Source of the DNA: Burkholderiales bacterium
GTDB lineage: Bacteria; Pseudomonadota; Gammaproteobacteria; Burkholderiales; UBA11063
Direction of reading: 5' to 3'
Assembly (NCBI GenBank): GCA_020697255.1
Contig: JAJFBE010000006.1
Coordinates: forward strand, 109,809 to 173,808
DNA: 64,000 nucleotides
Positions 38,007 to 48,033 of the stretch are shown in pieces (the first letter of the stretch is position 1; every line of letters starts with the position of its first letter). The notes under the pieces were generated by a model. The model worked only from the letters and a program-made list of their open reading frames with translations. It ran no database searches and was not told where the DNA came from. The position numbers were made by a program, and so were the translations under genes.

Positions 38007-38054
38007 GTTGGTGCTAGGCGGGTGGAGCTGTGCGCTCTAATGCGCACAATATAA
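38007..38054 (+). pseudogene. Duplicate of the last 15 codons of comF
   Basis: Reads VGARRVELCALMRTI and a stop, against AGARRVELCALMRTL and a stop at the end of intact comF (37268-37315). DNA identity includes CTAATGCGCACA. No start or PRTase domain is nearby. It stands in front of P5 as the real comF end stands in front of P4, so a comF-end/exported-gene unit seems to have been duplicated. Confidence 0.8.
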
Positions 38055-38084
38055 AGAAAAACAATGATATGGTCTGCTAGTTTT

Positions 38085-38693
38085 CTAGTCCGCCTTACTG
38101 CACTGTTCTTCATCATAATCTTCAATAGGTTGGCTTTTTCCCTCAGGGGCAGTACTAATCCCGTCACCTTTAACATTACATACTAAATCCACATGGCAGT
38201 GCCGACCAATTGTACCACTCTTATACGTCATCGTCCACTTTTGTACCCTTGCTCTAGGATTCTCGCCTTTTTTAATTTTAAATGAAACTATACGCTCCCC
38301 TTCTGCACGAGTAATATGTGTCTCATCTTTATGTGGTATCAACAGTAGTACAAGTTCAGGATTAGGAAATACCATATTTGATAATGCAGTTAACGCAAAA
38401 TTACCATAGGTATATTCAACAGCTTTCCCGGGCATCGCTCTTGTAGTACGAACTGAAGCATGATCAGTAGTATAGGATAAGACCTTAGAATCACCTACTT
38501 GAGCTTGAAAACTATCAGGTGTATCAAGATTTTTATTATCAGAATATTTCATTTCCCATCTAAACACTACATCACCCTCATGTTTTTCATATTTACACTC
38601 TCCTGCTTGGGCCCCAGCATAAACTCTACTTACACATAGTGTTAATGCAGCAAATAAGCCTAATGCACAACAATTTAATTTATTTTGTTTCAT
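38085..38693 (-). CDS. Exported protein of unknown function (P5)
   Basis: 202 residues, not recognised. Signal peptide MKQNKLNCCALGLFAALTL then AxA (VYA), paralogous to that of P4. The mature part has cysteines in GECKYE, GRHCHVDLVC and EEQCSKAD and ends in an acidic tail. Start at ATG 38693 rather than 38699, because AAGGGA directly abuts the upstream ATG and is correctly spaced only for 38693. Likely periplasmic or secreted. Confidence 0.72.
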   Translation of the reverse strand: MKQNKLNCCALGLFAALTLCVSRVYAGAQAGECKYEKHEGDVVFRWEMKYSDNKNLDTPDSFQAQVGDSKVLSYTTDHASVRTTRAMPGKAVEYTYGNFALTALSNMVFPNPELVLLLIPHKDETHITRAEGERIVSFKIKKGENPRARVQKWTMTYKSGTIGRHCHVDLVCNVKGDGISTAPEGKSQPIEDYDEEQCSKAD

Positions 38694-38815
38694 TTTCATT
38701 CCCTTTCAAAGTTATATGAACTATGTAAGTATATGATAATAGGGGAAAAAAAGCAATACGGAATTTCCGTACCCGCGCCCAAAAGCACAATTAAATACTA
38801 TGCCAGAGCTATATT

Positions 38816-39370
38816 TTACAATAAGTTGCATGACCTCTGATCGGCAACATGCATAAGTGGTGTAGTAGTAAAAACCCCGAAAATTTTTAGTACTCCATCA
38901 TCACCATAATGGTGTACTTCATCATCAAAATAACATTTTAATAAAACCCAGCCATCAACAGAAATCAGCCGGTTTGGCGCAACTACAGCTGTATCACCAC
39001 GTAAATTTCCTACACTAGAGACATAATTACCATCTTTTACTTCTATACTATCTATATAGTAATGATCGCCTACCTTAGTTACTGAGATATGTGTAACAGT
39101 ACCTGCAAACGGCAATCTAACATTTTTTGGAGCAACATGATCTAAATTATTTGTATGTAATCGAACCTCAAATCCGCTGAAAGCTTGAACACGTGTTGGC
39201 TGTTTTAATAAAATACCATCTTTTTCAGCATAATAAATTGGAAGATGCTGCGGAAGTACCTGCTGATATGGGACAAATGTTGCTATATAATCTGCATGCA
39301 CCTGAGACATACTCAAGATTAATATAATAAATAACCCAAACATACCTTTTAATTTATAAACTGTCTTCAT
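38816..39370 (-). CDS. Exported protein of unknown function (P6)
   Basis: 184 residues, not recognised. Signal peptide MKTVYKLKGMFGLFIILILS...QVHA, loosely like that of P1. The mature part is beta-rich, with DGWVLLKCYFDDE, VLKIFGVFTT and a terminal RSCNLL; the GW...GVF...C order resembles P1. Start at ATG 39370, eight bases after GGAG; the open frame further upstream runs into the groEL terminator and repeat and is not coding. Confidence 0.7.
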   Translation of the reverse strand: MKTVYKLKGMFGLFIILILSMSQVHADYIATFVPYQQVLPQHLPIYYAEKDGILLKQPTRVQAFSGFEVRLHTNNLDHVAPKNVRLPFAGTVTHISVTKVGDHYYIDSIEVKDGNYVSSVGNLRGDTAVVAPNRLISVDGWVLLKCYFDDEVHHYGDDGVLKIFGVFTTTPLMHVADQRSCNLL

Positions 39371-39421
39371 ATTCATATCTCCATATGCTAATTTTACAAG
39401 ACTATGAGTATACAACAGAAA

Positions 39422-39456
39422 GCAAAAAACCTGGCAAATATTTGCCAGGCTTTTTA
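39422..39456 (-). terminator. Terminator of the groESL operon (bidirectional form)
   Basis: Perfect hairpin CCTGGCAAATATTTGCCAGG (39430-39449). On the minus strand it is followed by TTTTTTGC, on the plus strand by CTTTTTAA. It lies about 160 bp after the groEL stop, beyond a family-1 repeat, so the groEL mRNA would carry that repeat in its 3' UTR. Confidence 0.85.
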
Positions 39457-39477
39457 ATATTATAGAATAACATTTGT

Positions 39478-39609
39478 AGTTATTGCCAGGATACGCTTTC
39501 AGGACAAGGAGTAGATCCAACAAAGCAACCGGAATGTACATACTGGTACATGAGGATTGCGGCTTGGAGCGTACGACGCAGTAATGAAAGATGCAGGCTA
39601 GGCAATAAC

Positions 39610-39610
<1 letters not shown>
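39478..39610 (+). repeat. Family-1 dispersed structured element, copy C
   Basis: Ends AGTTATTGCC (39478-39487) and GGCAATAACT (39601-39610) are perfect 10-bp inverted repeats. Inside: GATCCAA (39514-39520) facing TTGGAGC (39564-39570), and the central GCAACCGGAATGTAC / GTACATGAGGATTGC. The right end touches the first base of the groEL stop codon. It lies between groEL and its terminator. Confidence 0.85.
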
Positions 39611-41271
<1,661 letters not shown>

Positions 41272-41303
41272 CTATAAATATAATATTAAATAATTTTTTT
41301 AAA

Positions 41304-41326
41304 TTCCCGATCTAGCCGGGGGTGAC
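41304..41326. repeat. Short palindromic repeat in the groES-groEL gap
   Basis: TTCCCGATCTAGCCGGGGG followed by TGAC. Same sequence type as the copy at 48055 (TTCCCGATCTAGTCGGGAAT). It lies in the groESL mRNA between the two genes and could affect relative expression. Confidence 0.55.
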
Positions 41327-41329
41327 ATT

Positions 41330-41620
41330 TTAAGCGATAATTGCTAAAATGTCGTCTTCACGCATAACTAATAGCTCTTTGCCATCTTGCTTAACAACCT
41401 GGCCGGAATATTTACCAAACAATACTTTATCACCAGGTTTAACACACATTGCCTGGGTGTTGCCATTATCAAGCTTTTTACCTGTACCCACTGCTACTAC
41501 AATTCCCATATCCGGTTTTTCTGCAGCAGCACCCGGTAATACTATACCTGATGCGGTTTTTTCTTCTGCTTCAACACGTTCAACTACAACACGATCATGT
41601 AATGGTTTTAAAGTTGCCAT
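41330..41620 (-). CDS. groES: Co-chaperonin GroES (10 kDa)
   Basis: Heptameric lid of the GroEL cage. [33 protein letters not shown], the mobile loop, and [21 protein letters not shown] are canonical. 96 residues. Start at ATG 41620: GAAGG lies nine bases upstream, whereas it directly abuts the in-frame ATG at 41629. First gene of groESL. Confidence 0.98.
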   Translation of the reverse strand: MATLKPLHDRVVVERVEAEEKTASGIVLPGAAAEKPDMGIVVAVGTGKKLDNGNTQAMCVKPGDKVLFGKYSGQVVKQDGKELLVMREDDILAIIA

Positions 41621-41697
41621 TTTCTTCATCCTTCATAAATTATATTCAAAAACCTCATCTCTCATACGAGAGAATATTCTATATCTCAATACGAAAG

Positions 41698-41726
41698 AAT
41701 ATAGGGAGCTATATTCTTATTTCAAG
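41698..41726 (-). promoter_or_regulatory. Sigma-32 (RpoH) promoter of groESL
   Basis: On the minus strand CTTGAAA (41726-41720) and CCCTATAT (41706-41699) are separated by 13 bases, close to the RpoH consensus CTTGAAA-N13-CCCCATNT. It is 79 bp ahead of the groES start. An imperfect direct repeat (ATACGAGAGAATAT and ATACGAAAGAATAT) overlaps the -10 and leader. No CIRCE element is present, so control is probably by RpoH, whose gene is in the window. Confidence 0.8.
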
Positions 41727-41851
41727 AGTAAAATCTAAAAATTTTACAATTTAAGGATAAAATAAGCGACAATCTATACCTTGGTTACTGCTCAACTTAT
41801 GCTGGCAGTAGCAATAAAATACTTATTAACTAAAGAAGAGCTATATTTTAT

Positions 41852-44800
41852 ATGCATATTACGTACATCAAAGGTAAACCAGCTTTATCTAAAATCAGGC
41901 TGAATAAACTAGAACAAAATTTATGTAGCAAGATTTCCTGCTATGAAATCTACCTGATAACCAGCCAATTAATGCCAAGCCCGGATGTAATGGGTGGCCT
42001 TACACAGCTATTAGATGGAAATTTGATTAGCACACCGGAATTAGGCACAACAAAGTGCATAATAGTACCACGATTTGGTACGGTATCACCCTGGTCATCC
42101 AAAGCCACTGAAATTGCTAATCGTTGCGGTTTAAACCAGATTAACCGTATAGAAAAAGCCCTGTATTTTGTTTCTGATACATCATTAGAAGCTATTTATC
42201 CACTTATTCATGATCGGATGACCGAGAGCATTATTGATAATGAACGTCTGCTAAATAATATTTTTATTCATCACCAAAGCAAAACTTATACTCAAATTGA
42301 CATCTTAACCGCTGGTATCACTGCTTTGGAACAGGCAAATATAACAATGGGATTAGCCCTATCTCCCGATGAAATCGACTATCTATATATCAATTACAAA
42401 AAACTCTCGCGTAATCCAACTGATACCGAATTAATGATGTTTTCCCAGGCTAATAGTGAACACTGCCGGCACAAGATTTTTAATGCATTATTTGTTATTG
42501 ATGGCAAAGAGCAGGATAAAACCCTGTTTGACATGATAAAAGACACCTATAAAAATGCACCGGATAATATTATTGCGGCCTATAATGATAACTCGTCCAT
42601 TATAAATGGTGCCAAATTTGAACGTCTTTATGCTAATCCCATTACCCATGGCTACGACTTTAGTCCGGAACTAACCCATGTCTTGATGAAAGTTGAAACC
42701 CATAATCATCCAACAGCTATTGCCCCTTTTTCGGGTAGTGCTACTGGCAGTGGCGGTGAAATCAGGGACGAAGGTGCAACCGGTAGGGGCTCTAAACCCA
42801 AAGCCGGCTTATGCGGTTTTAGCGTATCTAACCTGGGCCTGGAAAATGTCACTTTAAGTAGCAATTATGGAAAACCCGATCATATAAAATCAGCGTTGGA
42901 TATTATGCTTGAAGCACCAATTGGCAGCGCCAGCTTTAATAATGAATTTGGGCGTCCTAACCTATGCGGTTATTTCCGTAGCTTTGAGCAAAACGTAGGT
43001 GATACTATTTATTATGGTTATCATAAACCAATTATGTTAGCCGGTGGTTATGGCAATATCAATAATTTACATACTCATAAAAATAAAATTACTGATGGTG
43101 CCATGATTATTCAACTGGGTGGCCCTGGCTTTTTGATTGGCGTTGGTGGTGGCTCAGCTTCTTCTATGTCGGGTGGGGATAACGCACAAGAATTGGATTT
43201 TAATTCAGTGCAGCGTTCTAACCCGGAGATGGAGCGCCGGGCCCAGGAAGTGATAGATTCATGCGTAGCCTTAGGCGTACATAACCCAATAATGTCTATA
43301 CATGATGTTGGAGCCGGCGGCCTATCCAATGCTGTACCGGAGCTAATTAATGAATCGGGTATGGGCGGGACATTTTATTTACGCGATATCCCCATTTATG
43401 ATCAGGGCATGTCTCCATTAGAAATATGGTGTAATGAATCGCAAGAACGTTACGTTTTGGCAATTGCCCCGGAACATTTGACTAAATTTGAAGCTATATG
43501 CCGCAGGGAAAACTGCCCATATTCAGTGCTTGGAAAAGCTTATAAAGAAAAGCGCCTGATAGTCTTAGATAAAAAACATAAGAATAGCCCGGTTGATATG
43601 CCAATGGATGTACTTTTGGGCAAACCGCCGCGTACCGTTAAAAATATCAAAAGTATAGATTTGCAATTTGACAACACATTTAATGCAGCAAGTATAGATA
43701 CCAAAACAATGTTGTATAAAGTTATAGCGCACCCAACTGTTGCCAGCAAATCATTCCTAATTACTATCGGCGATAGATCCGTTGGCGGACACACGGTACG
43801 TGACCAAATGGTTGGACGCTATCAGGTTCCGGTTGCAGATTGCGCTATCACAGCTTTTGGCTATAATGCAACTAACGGTGAAGCAATGGCCATTGGTGAA
43901 CGCACCCCTATTGCTACACTTAATGCACCGGCCTCTGCCCGTATGGCCATAGCTGAAAGCTTAACTAATTTATCCAGCTGCCATATAGCAAAACTTGGCG
44001 ATATCAAACTCTCAGCAAATTGGATGGCGAGCTGTGGCAATGATTATCAAGAGGCTCAATTATATAAAACCGTTGCAGCAGCCAGTGAACTATGTAAATA
44101 CTTAAATATCGCAATTCCTGTAGGAAAAGATTCGCTCTCCATGAAAATGAGCTGGGATGGAAAACATGTCATTTCACCGGTATCATTGATTATTTCAGCA
44201 TTTACAACAGTTAATAATGTTAGAAACCATAAAACCCCGGAACTATCTGCAGATACAGATACCAGTTTAGTATTGTTAACTTTGGACGAGCAAACACGTA
44301 TGGGAGCTAGTATTGCCCAGGAGTGTTATAACCAGATTAGTGGAGAAACTCCAGATGTCGATAACTTTGCTGCTTTAACTGAGCTATTTAATATAATTAG
44401 TAAATTACATTTGGCACAAAAAATTTTAGCCTATCATGATAAAGGTGATGGCGGGCTTGCTGCAACACTTTGCGAAATGATTTTTGCCAGCCGGATTGGT
44501 ATTAAACTGGATATAGCTGTAGATAACATCAATAATTTCTTATTTAATGAAGAAATTGGCGTAGTAATCCAGATTAAAAATAGTGATCTTGATATGGTTA
44601 ATGAGCTATGCGGTAATATTAAATGTACCGTTCTTGGCGCAATCAATATTGAAGTAGATAATTTACAGATAATAAACCATTCTAAATTAATAATTGATGA
44701 ACCACGCGAAAAATTACAGCTGTCCTGGAGTATGGTTGCCCATACAATACAAAAAATGCGGGATAATCCACAATGTGCCGATGCTGAATTAAAAACTATT

Positions 44801-45649
44801 AGCCAAGATAATATGGGTTTATTTGCCAAAACAAGTTTTGATATACAGGTATTGCAAAATTATGAAGTACCGATGCTAAACCTAAATAAACCTAAAGTTG
44901 CTATTTTACGCGAACAGGGAGTTAACGGGCATATAGAAATGGCTGCCGGATTTGTTAAAGCTGGTTTTGATGCTATTGATGTACATCTTAACGACATTTT
45001 AAATGGTCCGGTTAGATTAGGTCAATTTGTTGGCCTGGCTGTATGCGGGGGCTTTAGTTACGGTGATGTTTTAGGAGCTGGCTCCGGGTTTGCCAAGAGT
45101 ATATTATTTAACCCAACCTTAAAACGTCGTTTTTCAGCTTTTTTTAACCGTAAGGAAACGTTTACTCTTGGAGTCTGTAATGGTTGCCAGATGTTGTCGC
45201 AACTAACTGAAATTATTCCGGGTACAGAAGCATTTCCTAAATTTATCAGGAATGAATCTGAGCAATTCGAAGCAAGACTCACCATGGTCCAAATTGAAAA
45301 ATCTTCATCAGTACTACTCCAGGAAATGGAAGGATCTCAGCTACCAATTGTGGTATCGCATGGTGAAGGAAAAGCTCATTTTGAGAATATGGATTGTTTG
45401 GATAAAGTTCAAACTGCGATGAGTTATATAGATAGCCTTGGGGCAATTACTGAAACATATCCATATAATCCTAATGGCTCGCCGCAAGGTATTGCTGGAG
45501 TAACCAGCCTGGATGGTAGAGTGACAATTATGATGCCGCATCCGGAGCGGATTATCCGGACACAGCAAATGTCATGGCATGATAAGGCCTGGGGGGAGAT
45601 GAGCCCATGGTTTAAGATATTTACCAATGCCCGGAGTTTTGTTGGCTAG
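41852..45649 (+). CDS. purL: Phosphoribosylformylglycinamidine synthase, long single-chain form
   Basis: Fourth step of purine synthesis: ATP- and glutamine-dependent conversion of FGAR to FGAM. 1265 residues. N-terminal PurS-like part, two AIRS-type ATP-binding halves (SQANSEHCRHKIFNA; KVETHNHPTAIAPFSG; GGFSYGDVLGAG) and a C-terminal glutaminase with Cys1109 in LGVCNGCQML and the His/Glu of the triad around PHPER. The fused form is typical of beta- and gammaproteobacteria. SD AAAGAAGAG is somewhat distant from ATG 41852. Confidence 0.98.
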   Translation: MHITYIKGKPALSKIRLNKLEQNLCSKISCYEIYLITSQLMPSPDVMGGLTQLLDGNLISTPELGTTKCIIVPRFGTVSPWSSKATEIANRCGLNQINRIEKALYFVSDTSLEAIYPLIHDRMTESIIDNERLLNNIFIHHQSKTYTQIDILTAGITALEQANITMGLALSPDEIDYLYINYKKLSRNPTDTELMMFSQANSEHCRHKIFNALFVIDGKEQDKTLFDMIKDTYKNAPDNIIAAYNDNSSIINGAKFERLYANPITHGYDFSPELTHVLMKVETHNHPTAIAPFSGSATGSGGEIRDEGATGRGSKPKAGLCGFSVSNLGLENVTLSSNYGKPDHIKSALDIMLEAPIGSASFNNEFGRPNLCGYFRSFEQNVGDTIYYGYHKPIMLAGGYGNINNLHTHKNKITDGAMIIQLGGPGFLIGVGGGSASSMSGGDNAQELDFNSVQRSNPEMERRAQEVIDSCVALGVHNPIMSIHDVGAGGLSNAVPELINESGMGGTFYLRDIPIYDQGMSPLEIWCNESQERYVLAIAPEHLTKFEAICRRENCPYSVLGKAYKEKRLIVLDKKHKNSPVDMPMDVLLGKPPRTVKNIKSIDLQFDNTFNAASIDTKTMLYKVIAHPTVASKSFLITIGDRSVGGHTVRDQMVGRYQVPVADCAITAFGYNATNGEAMAIGERTPIATLNAPASARMAIAESLTNLSSCHIAKLGDIKLSANWMASCGNDYQEAQLYKTVAAASELCKYLNIAIPVGKDSLSMKMSWDGKHVISPVSLIISAFTTVNNVRNHKTPELSADTDTSLVLLTLDEQTRMGASIAQECYNQISGETPDVDNFAALTELFNIISKLHLAQKILAYHDKGDGGLAATLCEMIFASRIGIKLDIAVDNINNFLFNEEIGVVIQIKNSDLDMVNELCGNIKCTVLGAINIEVDNLQIINHSKLIIDEPREKLQLSWSMVAHTIQKMRDNPQCADAELKTISQDNMGLFAKTSFDIQVLQNYEVPMLNLNKPKVAILREQGVNGHIEMAAGFVKAGFDAIDVHLNDILNGPVRLGQFVGLAVCGGFSYGDVLGAGSGFAKSILFNPTLKRRFSAFFNRKETFTLGVCNGCQMLSQLTEIIPGTEAFPKFIRNESEQFEARLTMVQIEKSSSVLLQEMEGSQLPIVVSHGEGKAHFENMDCLDKVQTAMSYIDSLGAITETYPYNPNGSPQGIAGVTSLDGRVTIMMPHPERIIRTQQMSWHDKAWGEMSPWFKIFTNARSFVG

Positions 45650-45821
45650 CCCAAATATTTATATCAATAGATATATTTAATTTGATATTTAATTCTTTCT
45701 CTAAAGCAGACCAGGCTCTACCTCCGGTATAAACTGGATTCCCAATTAACGTGGAGATGACAGAACTAAGTTAGGAATAACAAAACGTTTCATTGAACTG
45801 CCTTACCTGTGCTTAGGGAAG
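45650..45821. other. Non-coding stretch after purL
   Basis: AT-rich sequence with no supported gene. A degraded short repeat (CTGGATTCCCAATTAACGTG, then GAGATGACAGAAC, 45735-45768) is the only structure noticed. No clear purL terminator. Confidence 0.35.
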
Positions 45822-45981
45822 TTAATCTTTCTTACCGTCGTCATCAGCGCCCTTTGAAGATTTATCACTGCCCGTTCCATTATCTAGAATATCTCTATCA
45901 CCAGGCTGGTCCGTCGGCACATACGACTTCCCATCAAGCGCTAACGGATAAGGACAAGCTAGCTATGTTTTGTTTTTCCAT
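45822..45981 (-). pseudogene. Possible frameshifted small lipoprotein-like gene
   Basis: A near-perfect SD (GAGGTGAG) stands five bases before ATG 45981, but that frame stops after 15 codons (MEKQNIASLSLSVSA). The next frame continues without a start as CPYPLALDGKSYVPTDQPGD, DILDNGTG and a Lys/Asp-rich tail ending GADDDGKKD at TAA 45822. The combination looks like a short exported or lipoprotein gene broken by a small indel. A genuine 15-residue peptide cannot be ruled out. Confidence 0.4.
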
Positions 45982-46154
45982 GTTCTCACCTCAAAATATA
46001 GAAATAAAGCGTACCAAAATACTTTTACATATTCGGATAAAGACTCATAAATAAGTATATATTGGGCTTCAATTATCTGCTTGCCTCTTTGACTAGGCAA
46101 CCTTAAAGCACAATTAATACTTATCTATATAAACATTATAGCATGACTTAGTAA
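45982..46154. other. Short gap between the broken gene and bamB
   Basis: AT-rich; contains hairpin TTGCCT / AGGCAA (46080-46100), a candidate weak terminator after bamB. Nothing else recognised. Confidence 0.3.
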
Positions 46155-47300
46155 TTACTGGGTGATTTCGGCGATATCGCCGGAGGCAGATTGGGCAATA
46201 ACCCTCTTATTATCTGATAAAGGGTATGAAATACCGCCCTTTAGGTTTGAGGCTACCCTGGCGCTTAATGCACCAGTATTGCGGTTGAATAAATTAATAT
46301 ATCCTTCGCTATCAATTATCAATATATTATTTTCTAAAAACACCGGTGTGCTTAAAGTACGATAGCGTAATATATCATTATTCCAAATACTTGCTCCGGT
46401 TGCTTTATCAAAGGCGTATAAGACACCTTCAACATTTAGCGCATATACATTTTGTGCATCAATTAACACACCATAACTGGTACTGAATTTTTTGCTCCAG
46501 ATAATATTACTTGAAATTGCATCTAAACAAGCCAACTTCCCATTATAAGTCGCCACACAAATAGTCTTTTCATATAATACCGGCCTGATCGCCACATCAG
46601 TTAGTTTATCCAGATCAGTTGCACCCTCGGAAATAGCAATATAGTTTTCCCATATCGGATTGCCATTGGTTACATTAATTAAAACCAACCTGCCACCTGG
46701 CTCACCAATTGCCGCTACTTCTTTATCTACAATAGCAAATGAATTATTGGTCCTGAGAGTTAGGTTTGGTATTGGTTTTTGATAAACCCAGAGCAAATGC
46801 CCGGTATCTGTATCATATGCCAACAAATCCGCATCATTAGTTTTTACTAAAACGATATGCCCACTAATTTGCGGAGCTTCAATTGATATAGTTGGTAGTT
46901 TGGCGCGCCAGTTTATTTTACCGGTTGCTTTACTAAGAGAATATAAATACCCTTTTTGACCAGTCACAAAAATTGAATCGGAAGATACTGCCGTACCGCT
47001 TGAAAGAGGTCGTTTTAATCTGAAATGGCTAATTATTGTCCCATCAGTCCGGTCAATTTTAAAGATATTACCTTTTACATCAGCAGTAAAAATCACATTA
47101 TCATCTACTACAGGTACAAACTGGTAAGCAGGAGATTTGGCCAGATCATTATCACTCCAGACAATTGTTAACTTATCCGGATGCGATATTGGTGGAACCG
47201 GCAGAGGAGTTGGCCCTGTAGATGCACAGGCAACTAAAAAAGCCGCCATAATTTCCGGAATTACTAAAGCAATGATTGCCAGCATGCGCTTACAGAGCAA
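46155..47300 (-). CDS. bamB: Outer membrane assembly lipoprotein BamB
   Basis: PQQ-like eight-bladed beta-propeller subunit of the BAM complex. The lipobox LVAC precedes ASTGPTPLP, and repeated blades such as GNIFKIDRTDGTIISHF, KGYLYSLSKATGKINWRAKL and GVLYAFDKATGASIW follow. I favour a TTG start at 47300: GGAG lies seven bases upstream and the resulting leader (MLCKRMLAIIALVIPEI...) has the positive charges a lipoprotein signal needs. ATG 47285 is the alternative. This leader and SD lie in a family-1 repeat. 381 residues. Follows hisS-yfgM. Confidence 0.88.
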   Translation of the reverse strand: MLCKRMLAIIALVIPEIMAAFLVACASTGPTPLPVPPISHPDKLTIVWSDNDLAKSPAYQFVPVVDDNVIFTADVKGNIFKIDRTDGTIISHFRLKRPLSSGTAVSSDSIFVTGQKGYLYSLSKATGKINWRAKLPTISIEAPQISGHIVLVKTNDADLLAYDTDTGHLLWVYQKPIPNLTLRTNNSFAIVDKEVAAIGEPGGRLVLINVTNGNPIWENYIAISEGATDLDKLTDVAIRPVLYEKTICVATYNGKLACLDAISSNIIWSKKFSTSYGVLIDAQNVYALNVEGVLYAFDKATGASIWNNDILRYRTLSTPVFLENNILIIDSEGYINLFNRNTGALSARVASNLKGGISYPLSDNKRVIAQSASGDIAEITQ

Positions 47301-47400
47301 GGAGTAGCTCCAACCAAGCAACCGGAATGTACTTTTAGTACATGAGGATTGTGACTTGGAGCGTACGACACAGCGATGTAAGAGGCAAGGTGAGCAATAA
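47275..47400 (+). repeat. Family-1 dispersed structured element, copy D
   Basis: Left end ATTGCCAGCATGCGCTTACA, right end GAGCAATAA. The stem GCTCCAA (47307-47313) / TTGGAGC (47356-47362) pairs perfectly, with central GCAACCGGAATGTAC / GTACATGAGGATTG. The right end directly touches the yfgM stop codon; the left end includes the bamB start codon region. Confidence 0.85.
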
Positions 47401-48033
47401 TTAACCACCAAGTACGTCCAGCTTCATCTGTATAGAGCCTGCCATATTTTGATCCTGGCCGGCTTTATCAATTCCGGCTTTGTATGCATCACGCGCTTTG
47501 ACCAAATCGCCTTGTGCTACATATAAATCACCACGTTTGGCATAAAACAGTGAATCAAAACTAGCATCATGATCTTGCATTAGCGTTGTATGTGCCAGGT
47601 CAAACTTCTTCTGATCAATATAAACATCAGCAAGACGCAGCATAGCAATTGCAACTAAACCTTTATCTGTTGCTTTTTTTATTATCCACTCCAGGTATGC
47701 TGAAGCTTTATCCATATCTTTAGCGTCAATTGCTACTTTAGCTGCAATAATTGATGCCATAGCTGTATATTCAACCCGTGAATATTTGTTTTTCAGATTA
47801 TCGGTGAGCTTATAAACCTTATTTTTATCTTTAGCATTTGCTGCATCATTTACCTGGCTATAGATAACCGCAGCTTTGGTAGCATTGCTGGTTGCATTGG
47901 CTACCCATAAAACATCGGATACATATGCAATCAAAGCTACAACAACTATAGCAACTATATATTTACCCCAATCACGCCAAAAATATTTTATCTTGGTTAG
48001 TTGTTCTTGTTCATGTAAGTCGAAGTGTGCCAT
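47401..48033 (-). CDS. yfgM: YfgM family ancillary SecYEG translocon subunit
   Basis: 210 residues. A cytoplasmic N-terminus (HEQEQLTKIKYFWRDWGKY) is followed by one membrane segment (IVAIVVVALIAYVSDVLW) and a periplasmic helical TPR-like domain (KYSRVEYTAMASIIAAKVAI, VAIAMLRLADVYIDQKKFD). YfgM links the Sec translocon to periplasmic chaperones. The hisS-yfgM-bamB order is conserved in beta- and gammaproteobacteria. Its ATG directly follows the hisS stop. Confidence 0.93.
   Translation of the reverse strand: MAHFDLHEQEQLTKIKYFWRDWGKYIVAIVVVALIAYVSDVLWVANATSNATKAAVIYSQVNDAANAKDKNKVYKLTDNLKNKYSRVEYTAMASIIAAKVAIDAKDMDKASAYLEWIIKKATDKGLVAIAMLRLADVYIDQKKFDLAHTTLMQDHDASFDSLFYAKRGDLYVAQGDLVKARDAYKAGIDKAGQDQNMAGSIQMKLDVLGG

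Noticed and set aside
37811..38176. 121-codon minus-strand frame spanning the P4-P5 gap
   Set aside because: Overlaps the comF fragment and the P5 end in another frame, no SD and no recognisable protein.
41640..41760. CIRCE/HrcA operator upstream of groES
   Set aside because: No TTAGCACTC-N9-GAGTGCTAA sequence; the inverted repeat present is short and different. A sigma-32 promoter explains control better.
41772..41815. Possible further family-1 copy upstream of purL
   Set aside because: Shares only TTATTGC and GCCAGCAT-like words; the central hairpin and right half are absent.
45809..46054. 81-codon plus-strand open frame after purL
   Set aside because: No SD, odd composition; the minus strand holds a better (though broken) gene with a strong SD.
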